A DNA stretch of 28,380 nt from Monoraphidium neglectum. Its lineage: Eukaryota > Chlorophyta > Chlorophyceae > Sphaeropleales > Selenastraceae. The translations under genes were made by a program, and so were the position numbers. The notes beneath the pieces are model-generated. The model saw only the letters and a program-made list of their open reading frames with translations, was not told where the DNA came from and made no database searches. The stretch covers positions 1 through 28,380 of the forward strand of contig NW_014013242.1 of assembly GCF_000611645.1 (NCBI RefSeq). The letters run 5' to 3'. This document shows, piece by piece, positions 19,261-28,380 of the stretch. Within the stretch, counting starts at the first letter, position 1. Each line of letters begins with the position of its first letter.

Positions 19261-21432
19261 ATGGCGGCCACTGCGTCGCTGCACGAACAGCAGCCAATGC
19301 AGCCGTCGCCTACCCACGCAGCTGCGGGAGTGCAGAAATATGCCGTCATTGGCGCCGGCCTGGCCGGCCTCGCCACCGCGTATCACATATTGGTGAGTCA
19401 ACCCGCTGCCGTTATCGCGCTTTGTGCTGCCTGGGGCATTTGTGCCGGCAAGCTCTGCTGCTTCGATGCGCGGCACACCGACGTCAAGCAGAGTCGTCCC
19501 CTGAGCATGCGCATATATGCACGCACCTGCACAGGATGCCGCGCCGCCTGGACAGCCAGTTGAATTGACCGTTTTCGATGCCGTAGGGATCGGCGCAGGC
19601 GGGTCCGGCGCAGCGGCGGGGCTGCTCCACCCGTTCTCCCCCAAAAACAAGGTACAGCCAATGGCACAGCTGCAAAACTGCCAGCTCGGCATGCATCGCG
19701 TGCTTCTTGCCTCTGCGGGTGTTGTCTGGGCGCGCCTGTGCATGCGACGCAGTCGTCCACTGCGCATCGTCCATCGGCTTTGTGCTGGGCCCAAGACTTC
19801 GTGCGGTATTCACAATGAGGGATTATTGCGAGTTACATGTTACCATGTGGCCCCTGGCCCTAACACACCCGCATGCAGCTCCTGTGGCGCGCGGAGGAGG
19901 CCATGCAGGAGGCACTGAAGCTCCTAGCAGCCGCCGAAGAGGCGGCAGGGATGCAGCATCAAGGTGAATGACACTGCATGCCTGAATCCTGACTGCGCTG
20001 CACTAAGCACACCCTAGCCTGATGTGCATGCAGCTGTCGCCTTCAAGGGTGCCAGCCGCGCCCCCAGCGCTTGGACACCGTGATTCATCACGCCGGTGCG
20101 CCTTCACTCTGCATTGCAGGGGGCGGCAAGCCGATTGCATGGCGCCATGGCATGCTGCGGCCGGCGACGGGCCTCCAGCAGGCGGCCACCTTCAGCCAGG
20201 CATGGGGCGGCGCGTGCGCCAGCTGCGGTGGCGCGGCGGCGGGGATGGAGTCGTGCTGCGTAGATTATGATGCGGCTCAGCTGCTGATTCCAGGTGTCCG
20301 GCTGCCAGCAGTCGAGGAGGCAGCAGCCGCAGTGGCGCCAGCTCCATTGGCAGCTGCAGGGATGATGGACAGCGGCGGCGACGGCCAGTCCAGGGCCCCA
20401 GCAGCAGCCGCTCCGCTCGCAGATGCGGCCGCGTGCGGCGCCCTTCACATCCCCGCCGGCGTGACGCTGCACCCGCAGCGGTACATGCACGCGCTCTGGG
20501 CGGCCTGCGGCGTGCGCGCGGCGGCGCGGGGGGACGGCAGCTTGGCGAGGCTCGTTATCGAGCCGTTGCAATCAGTGTCAGAGCTCCACACAGGGCCGGA
20601 TGGCCCGTACGCCGGCGGTGTCGTTGTGGCGGCCGGCGCGGCGGTGGGCAGCCTGTTGGAATTCAGGGGGGCGGCGCTGCCCATGGATCTCAGCCAGGGC
20701 TACAGCCTCGACATGGTCCCCCCTGATGAGGGAGGCGGCGGCGATGGGAACAGCAGCGGCAACGGCAGCGATGGCGTCATCGGTAGGGCTGACTACCCAG
20801 CCTGCGCGCCTAGCCTTCTCGGCACGCCGTACGTGGCGTCTCAGGGCGGGCGTATGCTGGTGGTCGGCGCCACGAAGGCAAAGGGCTGGAGCGCCGACCG
20901 CTCGCTCGCCGAGTGCGGGCGTGAGGTGGACGCGGGGCGGTATGCAGCGGAGGCGTCCGCTGCAGCGGCGGCGCTGTCTGCAGCTGCCAGCAGCAGTGGC
21001 GGCAGCAACGGCAAGGGTGGAGGTGGGCCGCACTACGGCGGGGCCGACGAAGTGGCTGCCGCGGTCTGGGAGCTTCTTGCCGGCGGCGCCGCGTCCTGGC
21101 CGCCGCTGCTGCGGTGGAGACTGGGCGGCATCCGCACGGGCGTGCGCGCGCTGCCGCGCCGGAGGCGGGAGGGGGCGATCCCGCTCATGGGACGGTGGCA
21201 GCAGGGAGCTGCCGAGCGCGGCGGTGGTGGGGGCGGCAGTGCTGGCGGCAGCAAGGGGAGCAGCAGCGGGGATGGCGGGACGCCGCCAACATGGCTGCTT
21301 GTTGGCCTGGGGGCAAGGGGCCTAGTTTACCACGCCTGGCTGGGGCGCTGCGCGGCGCTGGCCGTGCTCAGCGGCAGCGAGGGGCATCTGCCGCCTGAGA
21401 CGCTGGCATGGCGGCGCGCAATCACACAGTAA
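19261..21432 (+). CDS. FAD-dependent oxidoreductase of the DAO fold (plant At5g48440-like)
   Basis: Four exons: 19261-19392, 19535-19651, 19879-19963, 20120-21432; 548 residues. Residues 27-44 (YAVIGAGLAGLATAYHIL) are the N-terminal Rossmann beta-alpha-beta FAD motif. Exon 2 supplies LTVFDAVGIGAGGSGAAAGLLHPFSPK, the 'GasG-aaGllhP' segment of the D-amino-acid-oxidase/MnmC superfamily, and exon 3 LLWRAEEAMQEALKLL. Exon 4 has GGKPIAWRHGMLRPATG, a PAGVTLHPQRYMHALW block, GPYAGGVVVAAGAAV and the late nucleotide-contact motif GLGARGLVYHAWLG. The order matches plant FAD oxidoreductases of unknown substrate. Low-complexity inserts (Ala-rich near 85-125; Gly/Ser-rich near 290-305, 380-400 and 460-480) lengthen it compared with plant relatives. 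No clear transit peptide; the first 25 residues are Gln/Pro/Ala-rich. Substrate unknown; amine or amino-acid oxidation is inferred from fold only. The same strand continues with the TBL2-like gene 389 nt later. Confidence 0.88.
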
Positions 21433-21821
21433 TACACAGCAAGGCGCTTTGGATCGACCCTTGGGCCTGGCGGGCATGTTCGACGCAAGCGTTGACCCGG
21501 TGGGAAGTGCCGGCTTCCAGACACCTGACCGACGGAGGGCGGAGCAGCAGCACGGAGTGCAGCGCCGACTCGTCACGTGATTCTTTTGTTAGAAGTGTTT
21601 TCGTGTAGATCTCTCAGCAACAGCTGCTCGCTAGATTTACCCACCCGGCACTGATCTTGCTAGCTGTTAGTCGATCCAAGCCGAACGCCAATCGAGGACT
21701 GCTTCTGGGACCACTTGTGTGTCATGGCAGAGGTCTCATCCGCCACACAGGCGATCTTGGCTATCGGCGGTGGGTGTCCTCATCCCGATGGCTTGGCAGC
21801 TGCCCTTGGCCCTGTGCAACC
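21433..21821. other. Intergenic region (FAD oxidoreductase to TBL2-like)
   Basis: 389 nt between the stop of the FAD enzyme and the chosen start of the TBL2-like gene. It holds the 3' untranslated region of the first and the promoter of the second. No coding or RNA feature was recognised. Confidence 0.45.
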
Positions 21822-24800
21822 ATGTCAACCGATACTAAGTTTGGATATAAAAGCAGCTGTGACGGGGCCCCCGCTGGCAAACCTGCAGGCGTTTCGGCGG
21901 CAATCGCTGCGCTGTGGGTGGTGTCCCTGGTTGCGCGTCTCCTGCTGGCCCTGCTCAACGGCGTGAAGTGAGTGGTTGGACGTACCGGGAGTCTGCGCGC
22001 ATGGATCAAGGACAGTGATGTTTGACACACAGCGCAACAGCTACGCTCTGTCTGCGATTCGCAAGCAAGAGCACGTTCCCGGATTTCCATCCGCATCCCC
22101 TCCTCTCTGCATTGCGCCCTGCTTCAGAAAGCAAGCGGCGTCGAAAGCCCCACACAAGGGGTCTGCAAGAGTTCCTAACGAAAAGAATGCAGCCAGGTGA
22201 GGGCGCCTTTGAGATCTTAAGTAAGCCCGCGGTCCGCTGCGGCACCTGCGGCCGCGCTGCCAACCGCCACCAACTGCAAACTGCTGCAAACGGGCGGCGG
22301 CCAGTTCCGACATCCAGGGCCTCGCTGCGTCCCGCAGAGAGAATCAGGCGGTCGGTGGCGGCGGCAAGCGCGGGCCGGACCTCAAAACTCTCATCAAAGA
22401 GTCCCAGACGGCCAAGAGGAGGTGGGCGTGACGCAGACGGGCCTGCACCTGTAACGGGCCCGCCCAGCTGGACGCTGTGCCATCGGCAAGCAGCAAAGCA
22501 GACCATCAGGCGCATGATTCGACGACACGCAGCATGGCCCTGCCAGGGGCCGCGCGACTATTCGGCTCACCAAACTGCCCTGTGGCGAGACGGCTGATTT
22601 TCAGCAGCGGCATGTAACAGATGCGCATGCAGACTTCCCCTCCCCCTCCCTCCTGGCCCCCAGCGCCCTGACCAAGGAGGACATGGCCGCGCACCACGCG
22701 CTGTTCCTCACGACCCTCAAGGGCCACGCTGACGCCATCAACGGCGTGGCCTGGAGCCCCGACGGGCGGCTGCTGGCCAGTGCGTGCGACGACCTGACGC
22801 TGCGCGTGTTCGACATGCATGACGTCACCAGCAAAGACCCAAAGTTCAGGTGCGGTCTTTGGGGGTCAGAGGCCAAGGGTTGCCTGCTTCGTGCTCCAAG
22901 CTCGTGTGTGGCGCCGTCTGGTGTGCAAGTGCGTCAGCGGGATGTGAGGACTGTTGTTTTTTGCGTTCCTGTTGGCCGTTGAGAAGGGCTCGGCAAGTCG
23001 TGCTGGAGGCGAGCGCACCTGTACAAGACGTGCACGTCTGGAAAAGACGGTCCGCGTGCGGCGCGTGCCCAGCATCAGTCCTGCGCCGCTCCCCGCTGCT
23101 CCTGCAGGTTTGTGCGCACCAACCAGGCGCCCCTGGCCTGCGGGTTCGGCAACAACCCCAACGAGCTCGTCGCCGTCATCAGGGGTGGGCTCATGGGGCC
23201 CGGGAGGGAGAGGACGGCGCCCCCTGCTGAGCCTGCAGCTTGCAATTCTCTCGCTCAGAATCGTTGGCGCATGCTGCAGGCGGCATCCGGGGGGCCTTGT
23301 GCGGTTGTCATATCTTATCATGCCTAACAAGATATGGCGGCGTGCACGACCTCGGTTCAGCCGCTTTTCCAATTGCTCACGCCCCCAGATATCCCGGATC
23401 AGGCGCGCCTGGTCCTGTTCTCCCCCACCAAGGGCAAGGGCGCGGCGGTCGCGTTCGAGGCGCAGTGGGAGAGTGAGCGCGATCGCATGCGCGGGTGTCA
23501 TCATGACGTCATCGCTGCATGCCCCCTAGCATCCTGGGCTGGTGTGCACTGTCCACCACCCTCGCCACTGTGGCGTCAGCTCGCGGGACCGAGCTGATTT
23601 TGCTGTGCAACTCATGGGTTACCGTTATCAACCTGGGCAGCTCACCCAAGCCAATGCTCAGCCCTTACGAGCCCTCTGCACGACATCGATTCTCGTCCTC
23701 CTCATCTTTCGTTCGCATCCCATCTGGCTCCTCACCTGCACCCGCGCAGCCCCCAAGGCCCTGGACAAGGAGCAGCTGATGGAAGCAGTGGTGGTGCCCG
23801 CGGTGAGAACAACTTGCAACCCCCAGGGCCCACACCCTTGCTGCAGTACGCTCAAAGCGCATCAATGCGCTGCCCGCACACAGCGAGCAACAGCACGTCG
23901 TCCTCAGCTGAGCTTTTAGGGGACGCGGAATCGCGCCGACGCGCTTACAGTATCCTGTTCCCACTCACCCTCCTTCCTCTTGCCAACTGCGCCTCACCGT
24001 GCCGCACCTGCAGCCCCAGAGCGCCACTGGCGCAGGCGTCGCCATCCTGCTGTCGCCGAAGAAGTTTGGCCGCGTGCTGCGGCTGTCTGATGGGAAGCCC
24101 CTTGCCGTCTTCGAGCCCAACAGCCTGGGGAACCAGTGAGACCCGTCCCCACTTTCTGTCCATTTGCTCAATGCTTGTGGTCAGTCGTAACGTCTTGGCT
24201 GGGTGTTGTTGCAACTGATTGATCTGGCATCAAATTTCTTTTGTCAGGGGAGTGTATGTGCGATTTGCTGGCCTCCTCAATTCGCTGACTGGCTGCCTGG
24301 CAATCCCCTGACCTTCCTGCGCTCTGCTGCTCAATGGTTGCAGCGCCCTGGCGGTGTCTGCGGGCGGCCGCTTCTTCGCGGTCGCGTCCTTCACTGCGGA
24401 CGTCAAGGTGGGCGCGCCCTGCCTGCCAGCCGCGCCCACTGACGCCAGACTGCACACGCAGCGAGTGTCATAAGCGCTCGTTGCCCCTTGGCAGATTACC
24501 AGCTTGCCTGGCATGCCTTCGCTGTGTCATGGTGGCTTTCCTATCCATCAGCCCACTTCGGTGCCCGCCAACCTGCCTGCTTGCAATCAAACGTTAGGTG
24601 TGGGAGGTGGAGTGGGGGCGCGACGGCTTCAAGGGGGTGCAGCGCGCAATGGATCTGAAGGGGCACTCGCGCAAGGTACGTCTGCGCATGTGCGCTTTTG
24701 CGCGCCTGCACATGAATGTGGGCGTGTGAAATGGGTGTGCCTGTGTCTGGGTGCATGTCCAAGCGTATGTGCAACGAGGTCGCGTCCACCCTGGCCAGGG

Positions 24801-25706
24801 GAGAGGTCATTGGAGGCTGTGCCTGGTGGCAATCCTGCCTTTGTCTGAGCCTTGGCCCAGCCAGCTGGCAGCCACTAGCACCCCCCACCGACATCCCACC
24901 CCGCCTTCGCCTCTTCCCTTGCAAGCGGGCCACATGCTGACTGCTGCACTCTGTATTTCGCGACCCGACCCGATCTGACAGGTGATGAGCGCGGCCATCA
25001 GCCCCGACGGAACACGCGCCGCCACTGTGTCGGAAGACGGCAGCCTGCGGGTGTGGAAATTGGACGTGCGGTACACCCTGAAGGTGGGGGCTGTGCAGTA
25101 CAGCTTGCCCTCAACCCTAAACCGGAAATCTTACACAGCTCTGAGGGGACCACGCATACAGATCAGGGAATGGAGGGAGGAGAATTTGGGGCCTTTGGGG
25201 GGGGGCGTCTCTTGATTGGGGCCTGTTTTCAAGAGACCTACCTCGGTTGGAGTGGGAACTCTTGAAAACGGAGCTGCCGTTGTCGCGTTTGGGTCCACAA
25301 GGCAGTGGCCAACCAGCCGATGCAGGCGCCGCCCCAAGGGTTGCCGGCGGCGGCACCACCCGCTGCTAAACCCTGAAACGCGCACACACCCCAGGAGGAC
25401 CCCAAGACGCTGATGGTGGTGCCGCTGGCGAGCCTGGGGCTCAAGGAGGGGCAGACCTTTGAGAAGTTGGCCTGGGGCCTGGACGGCACCATAGCGGCCG
25501 TGCACGGCCAGCACATACACTTTGTCGACAGCGGCAGCGGGCGCCTCCTGGAGACCCTCCACGCGCACGAGGGGCCCATCTCCTGCCTCACCTGGGCGCC
25601 CGCGCTCCTGGACGTCGGCGGCGGGCGGCGGGCGGCGGTGCTGGCGTCGTGCAGCGGCGACCGGCGCGTGCGGGTGTGGCGCAGCCCCAAGGCGGCTGAG
25701 GAGTGA
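21822..25706 (+). CDS. TBL2-like WD40 protein, ER-membrane anchored
   Basis: Twelve exons: 21822-21967, 22128-22196, 22338-22421, 22664-22849, 23108-23184, 23389-23472, 23750-23802, 24014-24135, 24344-24407, 24598-24675, 24982-25083, 25395-25706; 458 residues (human TBL2 447), phases all consistent. Residues about 20-47 form one hydrophobic span (AAIAALWVVSLVARLLLALL) followed by a Lys-rich segment, the arrangement of TBL2. WD40 blades follow: LKGHADAINGVAWSPDGRLLASACDD, a blade with FSPTKGKGAAVAFEAQW, then the diagnostic FTADVKVWEVEWGRDGFKGV...AMDLKGHSRK, ISPDGTRAATVSEDGSLRVWKLDV, and a last blade ending GDRRVRVWRSPKAAEE. TBL2 in animals is an ER-membrane protein that associates with the PERK arm of the stress response; its algal role is unknown. 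Some internal blades are divergent. No regulatory element could be tied to it. Confidence 0.92.
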
Positions 25707-26490
25707 GACGAGGGGCGCGAGCAGCCGATCTGCGGCTTGGCAGGTGCGCCTTCAGCGCAGCTTGGCGCAGGTGATGCTTGAATTCAAGATAACCTTCAAA
25801 GCGGGTGGCGGCGCTTCGGCGTGGCGGAGTGGTTGCTCTGCAACGTCTGCTGTTTTGCTGTTGCTGTTCCTGGGCGCTGCAGCGCCTGCTCCGTGGCAGG
25901 CGTCCCCTGTAATGGCCCAGGCATGTTGACAGGCGGCTTTGCAGGGCCCGGACATCTGCTCTTGGCATTGGACTCAGAAGGCGATGTGACCATGGGCGCC
26001 CTACAAACGAAAAGTTGCGTGGGGTGGGCTTTGAGAGGCTGGCCGAGATTGTGAAGACTGCAGGCCACGGCGGGCCATGCTTGAACGTCGACATGTGTAG
26101 ACTCATTCAGCGGCTTGGTCCTGGATCCTTGGGGCCGGACAGTGCGGGACTCGCGCTGCGAATGGCTAGTGGCATGGCAAGGCGCAAGGGCCTCTCATGG
26201 GCGGGCAGATGCATGATGTCTGCAAGTTAGTTTGAAAAAGATGCACCGGAAAGGGCTGGTAATCAGCCAAAAACCTTGTAGGGCATGCAGTCCTTCAGCA
26301 TCCGGCAGGCGCACGGTGTCAAGACTGCTGCCACCGCTTCCCACACTCCCGGCGCCCCAGCGCGAGTCGACGCGGCGGGTGACGTCAGTGACCCAACACA
26401 AACACATTCCAGCTGAGGTGGATTACGGCGTGCGCCTTTCAGAAACGTCGTAAATGCGAGAGTTCAGCACACGCGCACGACTTTTGAGGC
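25707..26490. other. Intergenic region (TBL2-like to mTERF-like)
   Basis: About 780 nt with the TBL2-like 3' region and the next gene's promoter. Open frames here are short or composition-driven and show no motif. Nothing else recognised. Confidence 0.45.
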
Positions 26491-27032
26491 ATGAGATCGT
26501 TGTCAACGCTCGGAACACGCAGCAGCGGCTTGAACCGTGCTTTGCAGAACAGATTGGCAGAAGCTGCACCTTATGCACGAACGCGCTTGCAGCGGGGCTG
26601 TGCGCTTGGTGGAGACAGCAGCAGCAGTAGCGGGGCAGACGACGCTTTCTTCGAGAGAGCGCTGCAGGAAGCAGCTGACCTTGTGAGGCGAGCGCAGGTG
26701 TGTGGTAGCAATTTTCCACGCACTTGAATGGCATGTTGCGTGCTCGCTTTTGCTTACTTGGGGTGCCTGCCTGCACCTGCTCACGCCGTCGCGAGTCGTC
26801 GATGCAAAGCGTGCTCAGCTTGGGACAGGCCAACAGGTGTCGACGATGCCCCCACCCTTCGCCTTTCCTAAGTCTTCTTCTCTGGTTCAACTCAATGTAA
26901 CACATTGCCCGACCTCAGGAGCTTGCTCAGCAGCAGGCACGCAGCGAGCTGACACAATCATGGATCGCAGACGGCGGTGGCGGGGCTGGAGCCGCCTCCT
27001 CCTCTGGCAACCCCTCCACTGCCCAGCAGACT

Positions 27033-27070
<38 letters not shown>

Positions 27071-28380
27071 GGCAGCGTCGCCAGAGGCACTCGCCGCATT
27101 CCTGCAGGAGCAGGGGCTCAGCAGGGACAGGGCCGACCGCCTGGCGCAGACGCTGCTAGAGACGGACCTGGGCGGAAGCGGAAGCAGCGAAAGCAACGAA
27201 CGCAGCGGCGGCGGCGGGGGTAGCGGCCTGTCCATGGCGCAGCTGCAGGCCAGGTGGATGGGGCTGCGGCGCGTCTTGCCGGATGCAGACCTCGCTGAAA
27301 TGGTGGGAGCACAGGGCCCCAGGGGGGTGGTTTCAAGATGTTTTGAACCTTATTCATCACCCGGCTTCGGAATGCTGCGCTGCATTTCGAGGCAACTCCG
27401 GCTCGGCTGGGTCATGCGCTATCGGCAGGCGAGCGCTGCAGTGACCGACTGCTGTTCGAGGCTCCTGCGCGCCCAGCCAGGGCCGCGGTCGCCAGCGTGG
27501 ACACCTCCCGCCTCACACACACACACACGCGCGCGGCCTTGCATGCAGGTCGCACGGGAGCCGAGGCTGCTAGCTGCTAGCAGCGGGGCGCTCGTGGCAG
27601 CGATGGTGGCGCTAGTAGGCGCCTTCCCTTCGCGCGACGTCTTGGGCATGGTGCAGGGGCGGCCGGGCCTGCTGCTAATGCAGGCGAGCACGCGCGCTGT
27701 TGGGGCACCTGTCAGTGCATGGCGTGCCAAGAAGTTGCGTGAAGCTCGTGTATGGTCCGCATGAGTGTTTCTTTGGGGGGGGGGGGCGCTTCCGGCACCC
27801 GGCTGCTCGTCCAACATCAGTGGATCAATGTGCGCAATGTGACCGCTGGCGTTGCTGCGCCGGCCGGCAATTGCATGACGGACGTCTCCAACAGCCAGGT
27901 CCTGGCCCAGATGCGACACAATACAGCAGTGTTACCTCTCAAAAACCTGCAGGACCTGCCAGAGCGCTGCGAGCGCGTTGTGGCCAAGCTGATGCAGCTG
28001 CACCCCAGCAAAGACAATGACGTCATTGCGGGTGAGGCGGTCTATGGCGCACCCAGGGAGCCCTCTCGTGCAACGTGCCGTGGCTCTCCTGGCCGACCCT
28101 CAGACCGAGGGTTAGCCTTGCCTGGCCCCTCCATCCGTCCACTGGCTGTCGTCATCCTCGCTCATGCCCATGCATCCACCAATATAAGCGTGTGCCGAGT
28201 CGACGACCGTCCCTAAGCCGCCACTTATGTCTCCCCATCGTCTCCGACTCAACCACCCGAATTTCCTCCTCTTGCCCGCCAGCAGCGTTACCTTGAGTCG
28301 AGTGAGCGACCGCCATCCCTCACTCCCACACCACCCTGCTCGCTGACGCCGGCGTGGGCCGCCCCCCCGCCCCCGCCCCC
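26491..28380 (+). CDS. mTERF-like organellar helical-repeat protein, partial
   Basis: Partial at the right edge. Exons supported: 26491-26697, 26919-27302, 27549-27683, 27953-28031, the last ending at a GTGAGG donor; no later exon was identified. The N terminus (MRSLSTLGTRSSGLNRALQN, Arg/Ser-rich, no acids until residue 24) looks like a mitochondrial or chloroplast presequence. Exon 2 has eleven consecutive CAG-coded glutamines, then FLQEQGLSRDRADRLAQTLL and a Gly/Ser-rich loop, then MAQLQARWMGLRRVLPDADL. Exons 3-4 give EMVAREPRLL, FPSRDVLGMVQGRPGLLL and DLPERCERVVAKLMQLHPSK. Successive units with 'lP--Dv--mv---P-lL' resemble mTERF repeats, which bind organelle nucleic acids and affect transcription, splicing or translation. 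The intron 27684-27952 would start with GC rather than GT; the alternative is a longer exon 3 running to a stop. The family call is tentative. Confidence 0.62.
27036..27068 (+). repeat. Pure CAG repeat (11 copies) coding polyglutamine
   Basis: Eleven uninterrupted CAG codons in exon 2 of the mTERF-like gene, between a Ser/Gly-rich spacer and the first predicted helical repeat. The purest of the three glutamine tracts in the window and so the likeliest to vary in length between strains. Confidence 0.92.
27517..27530. repeat. CA dinucleotide run
   Basis: Seven CA-type dinucleotides followed by CG dinucleotides, in the intron just upstream of the exon 3 acceptor (27549) of the mTERF-like gene. 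Potentially polymorphic; no function assigned. Confidence 0.8.
27775..27786. repeat. Poly-G run (12 G)
   Basis: Twelve consecutive G in the proposed GC-AG intron of the mTERF-like gene. Homopolymers of this length are prone to length error in sequencing, which matters because the exon model around it is uncertain. Confidence 0.9.

Noticed and set aside
19964..20119. Alternative acceptor after GCATGCAG near 20035 extending exon 4 of the FAD gene upstream
   Set aside because: In the required phase it runs into a TGA before the conserved region; the acceptor at 20117-20119 keeps phase and the GGKPIAW motif.
21844..21852. TATAAAAG box upstream of the TBL2-like gene
   Set aside because: It lies inside the proposed first coding exon (Gly-Tyr-Lys-Ser). 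If it were a TATA box, no in-frame ATG would remain before the membrane anchor, which matches TBL2 well.
1..28380. CRISPR arrays, bacterial operons, insertion sequences, rRNA genes, viral genes
   Set aside because: None seen on either strand. Gene structure is spliced eukaryotic throughout, and no defence-system or mobile-element protein was recognised.

Overview
The window is eukaryotic nuclear DNA, most likely from a core chlorophyte green alga (Chlamydomonadales/Sphaeropleales-like). The DNA is GC-rich. Almost every gene is split into short exons by introns of roughly 140-480 nt with GT-AG ends. Proteins carry alanine, glycine and glutamine runs, some begin with organelle-targeting-like N termini, and one gene encodes a cilium-specific BBSome subunit. 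No prokaryotic operon, CRISPR array, rRNA gene or intact transposon is visible. Most long uninterrupted ORFs are GC-driven shadows; the real genes were rebuilt exon by exon from splice signals, phase agreement and remembered family motifs. No alignment was run.

Layout, left to right: (1) a minus-strand SfsA-family gene, cut by the left edge (exons 1126-914, 742-671, 461-336, 176-52). (2) A plus-strand gene (2447-4169, 4 exons) for a probably mitochondrial Coa1-like protein. (3) A minus-strand 19-exon BBS7 gene (11614-4541), the best-supported gene here, recognisable over nearly its whole length. (4) A plus-strand protein kinase (13338-15300) whose frame is kept only by a 43-nt mini-intron or is broken by a one-base shift at a perfect inverted repeat. 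(5) A minus-strand 7-exon monoacylglycerol-lipase-like hydrolase (18001-15644) with a full Ser-Asp-His triad and a striking 66-nt hairpin in its first intron. (6) A plus-strand FAD-dependent oxidoreductase (19261-21432, 4 exons). (7) A plus-strand 12-exon TBL2-like WD40 protein with an N-terminal membrane anchor (21822-25706). (8) A plus-strand gene for an mTERF-like organellar helical-repeat protein (from 26491, cut by the right edge), with a polyglutamine tract and a probable GC-AG intron.

The genes do not form one pathway: cilia (BBS7), lipid turnover (hydrolase), ER membrane (TBL2-like), organelles (Coa1-like, mTERF-like) and redox (FAD enzyme) are interspersed, as is normal for an algal chromosome. 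Three gene pairs are divergent and share 1.3-1.7 kb upstream regions (SfsA/Coa1-like, BBS7/kinase, lipase/FAD enzyme); two pairs converge within about 350-370 nt. The items most worth following are the kinase mini-intron or frameshift, the intronic hairpin, and the complete BBS7 model with one probable missing exon.
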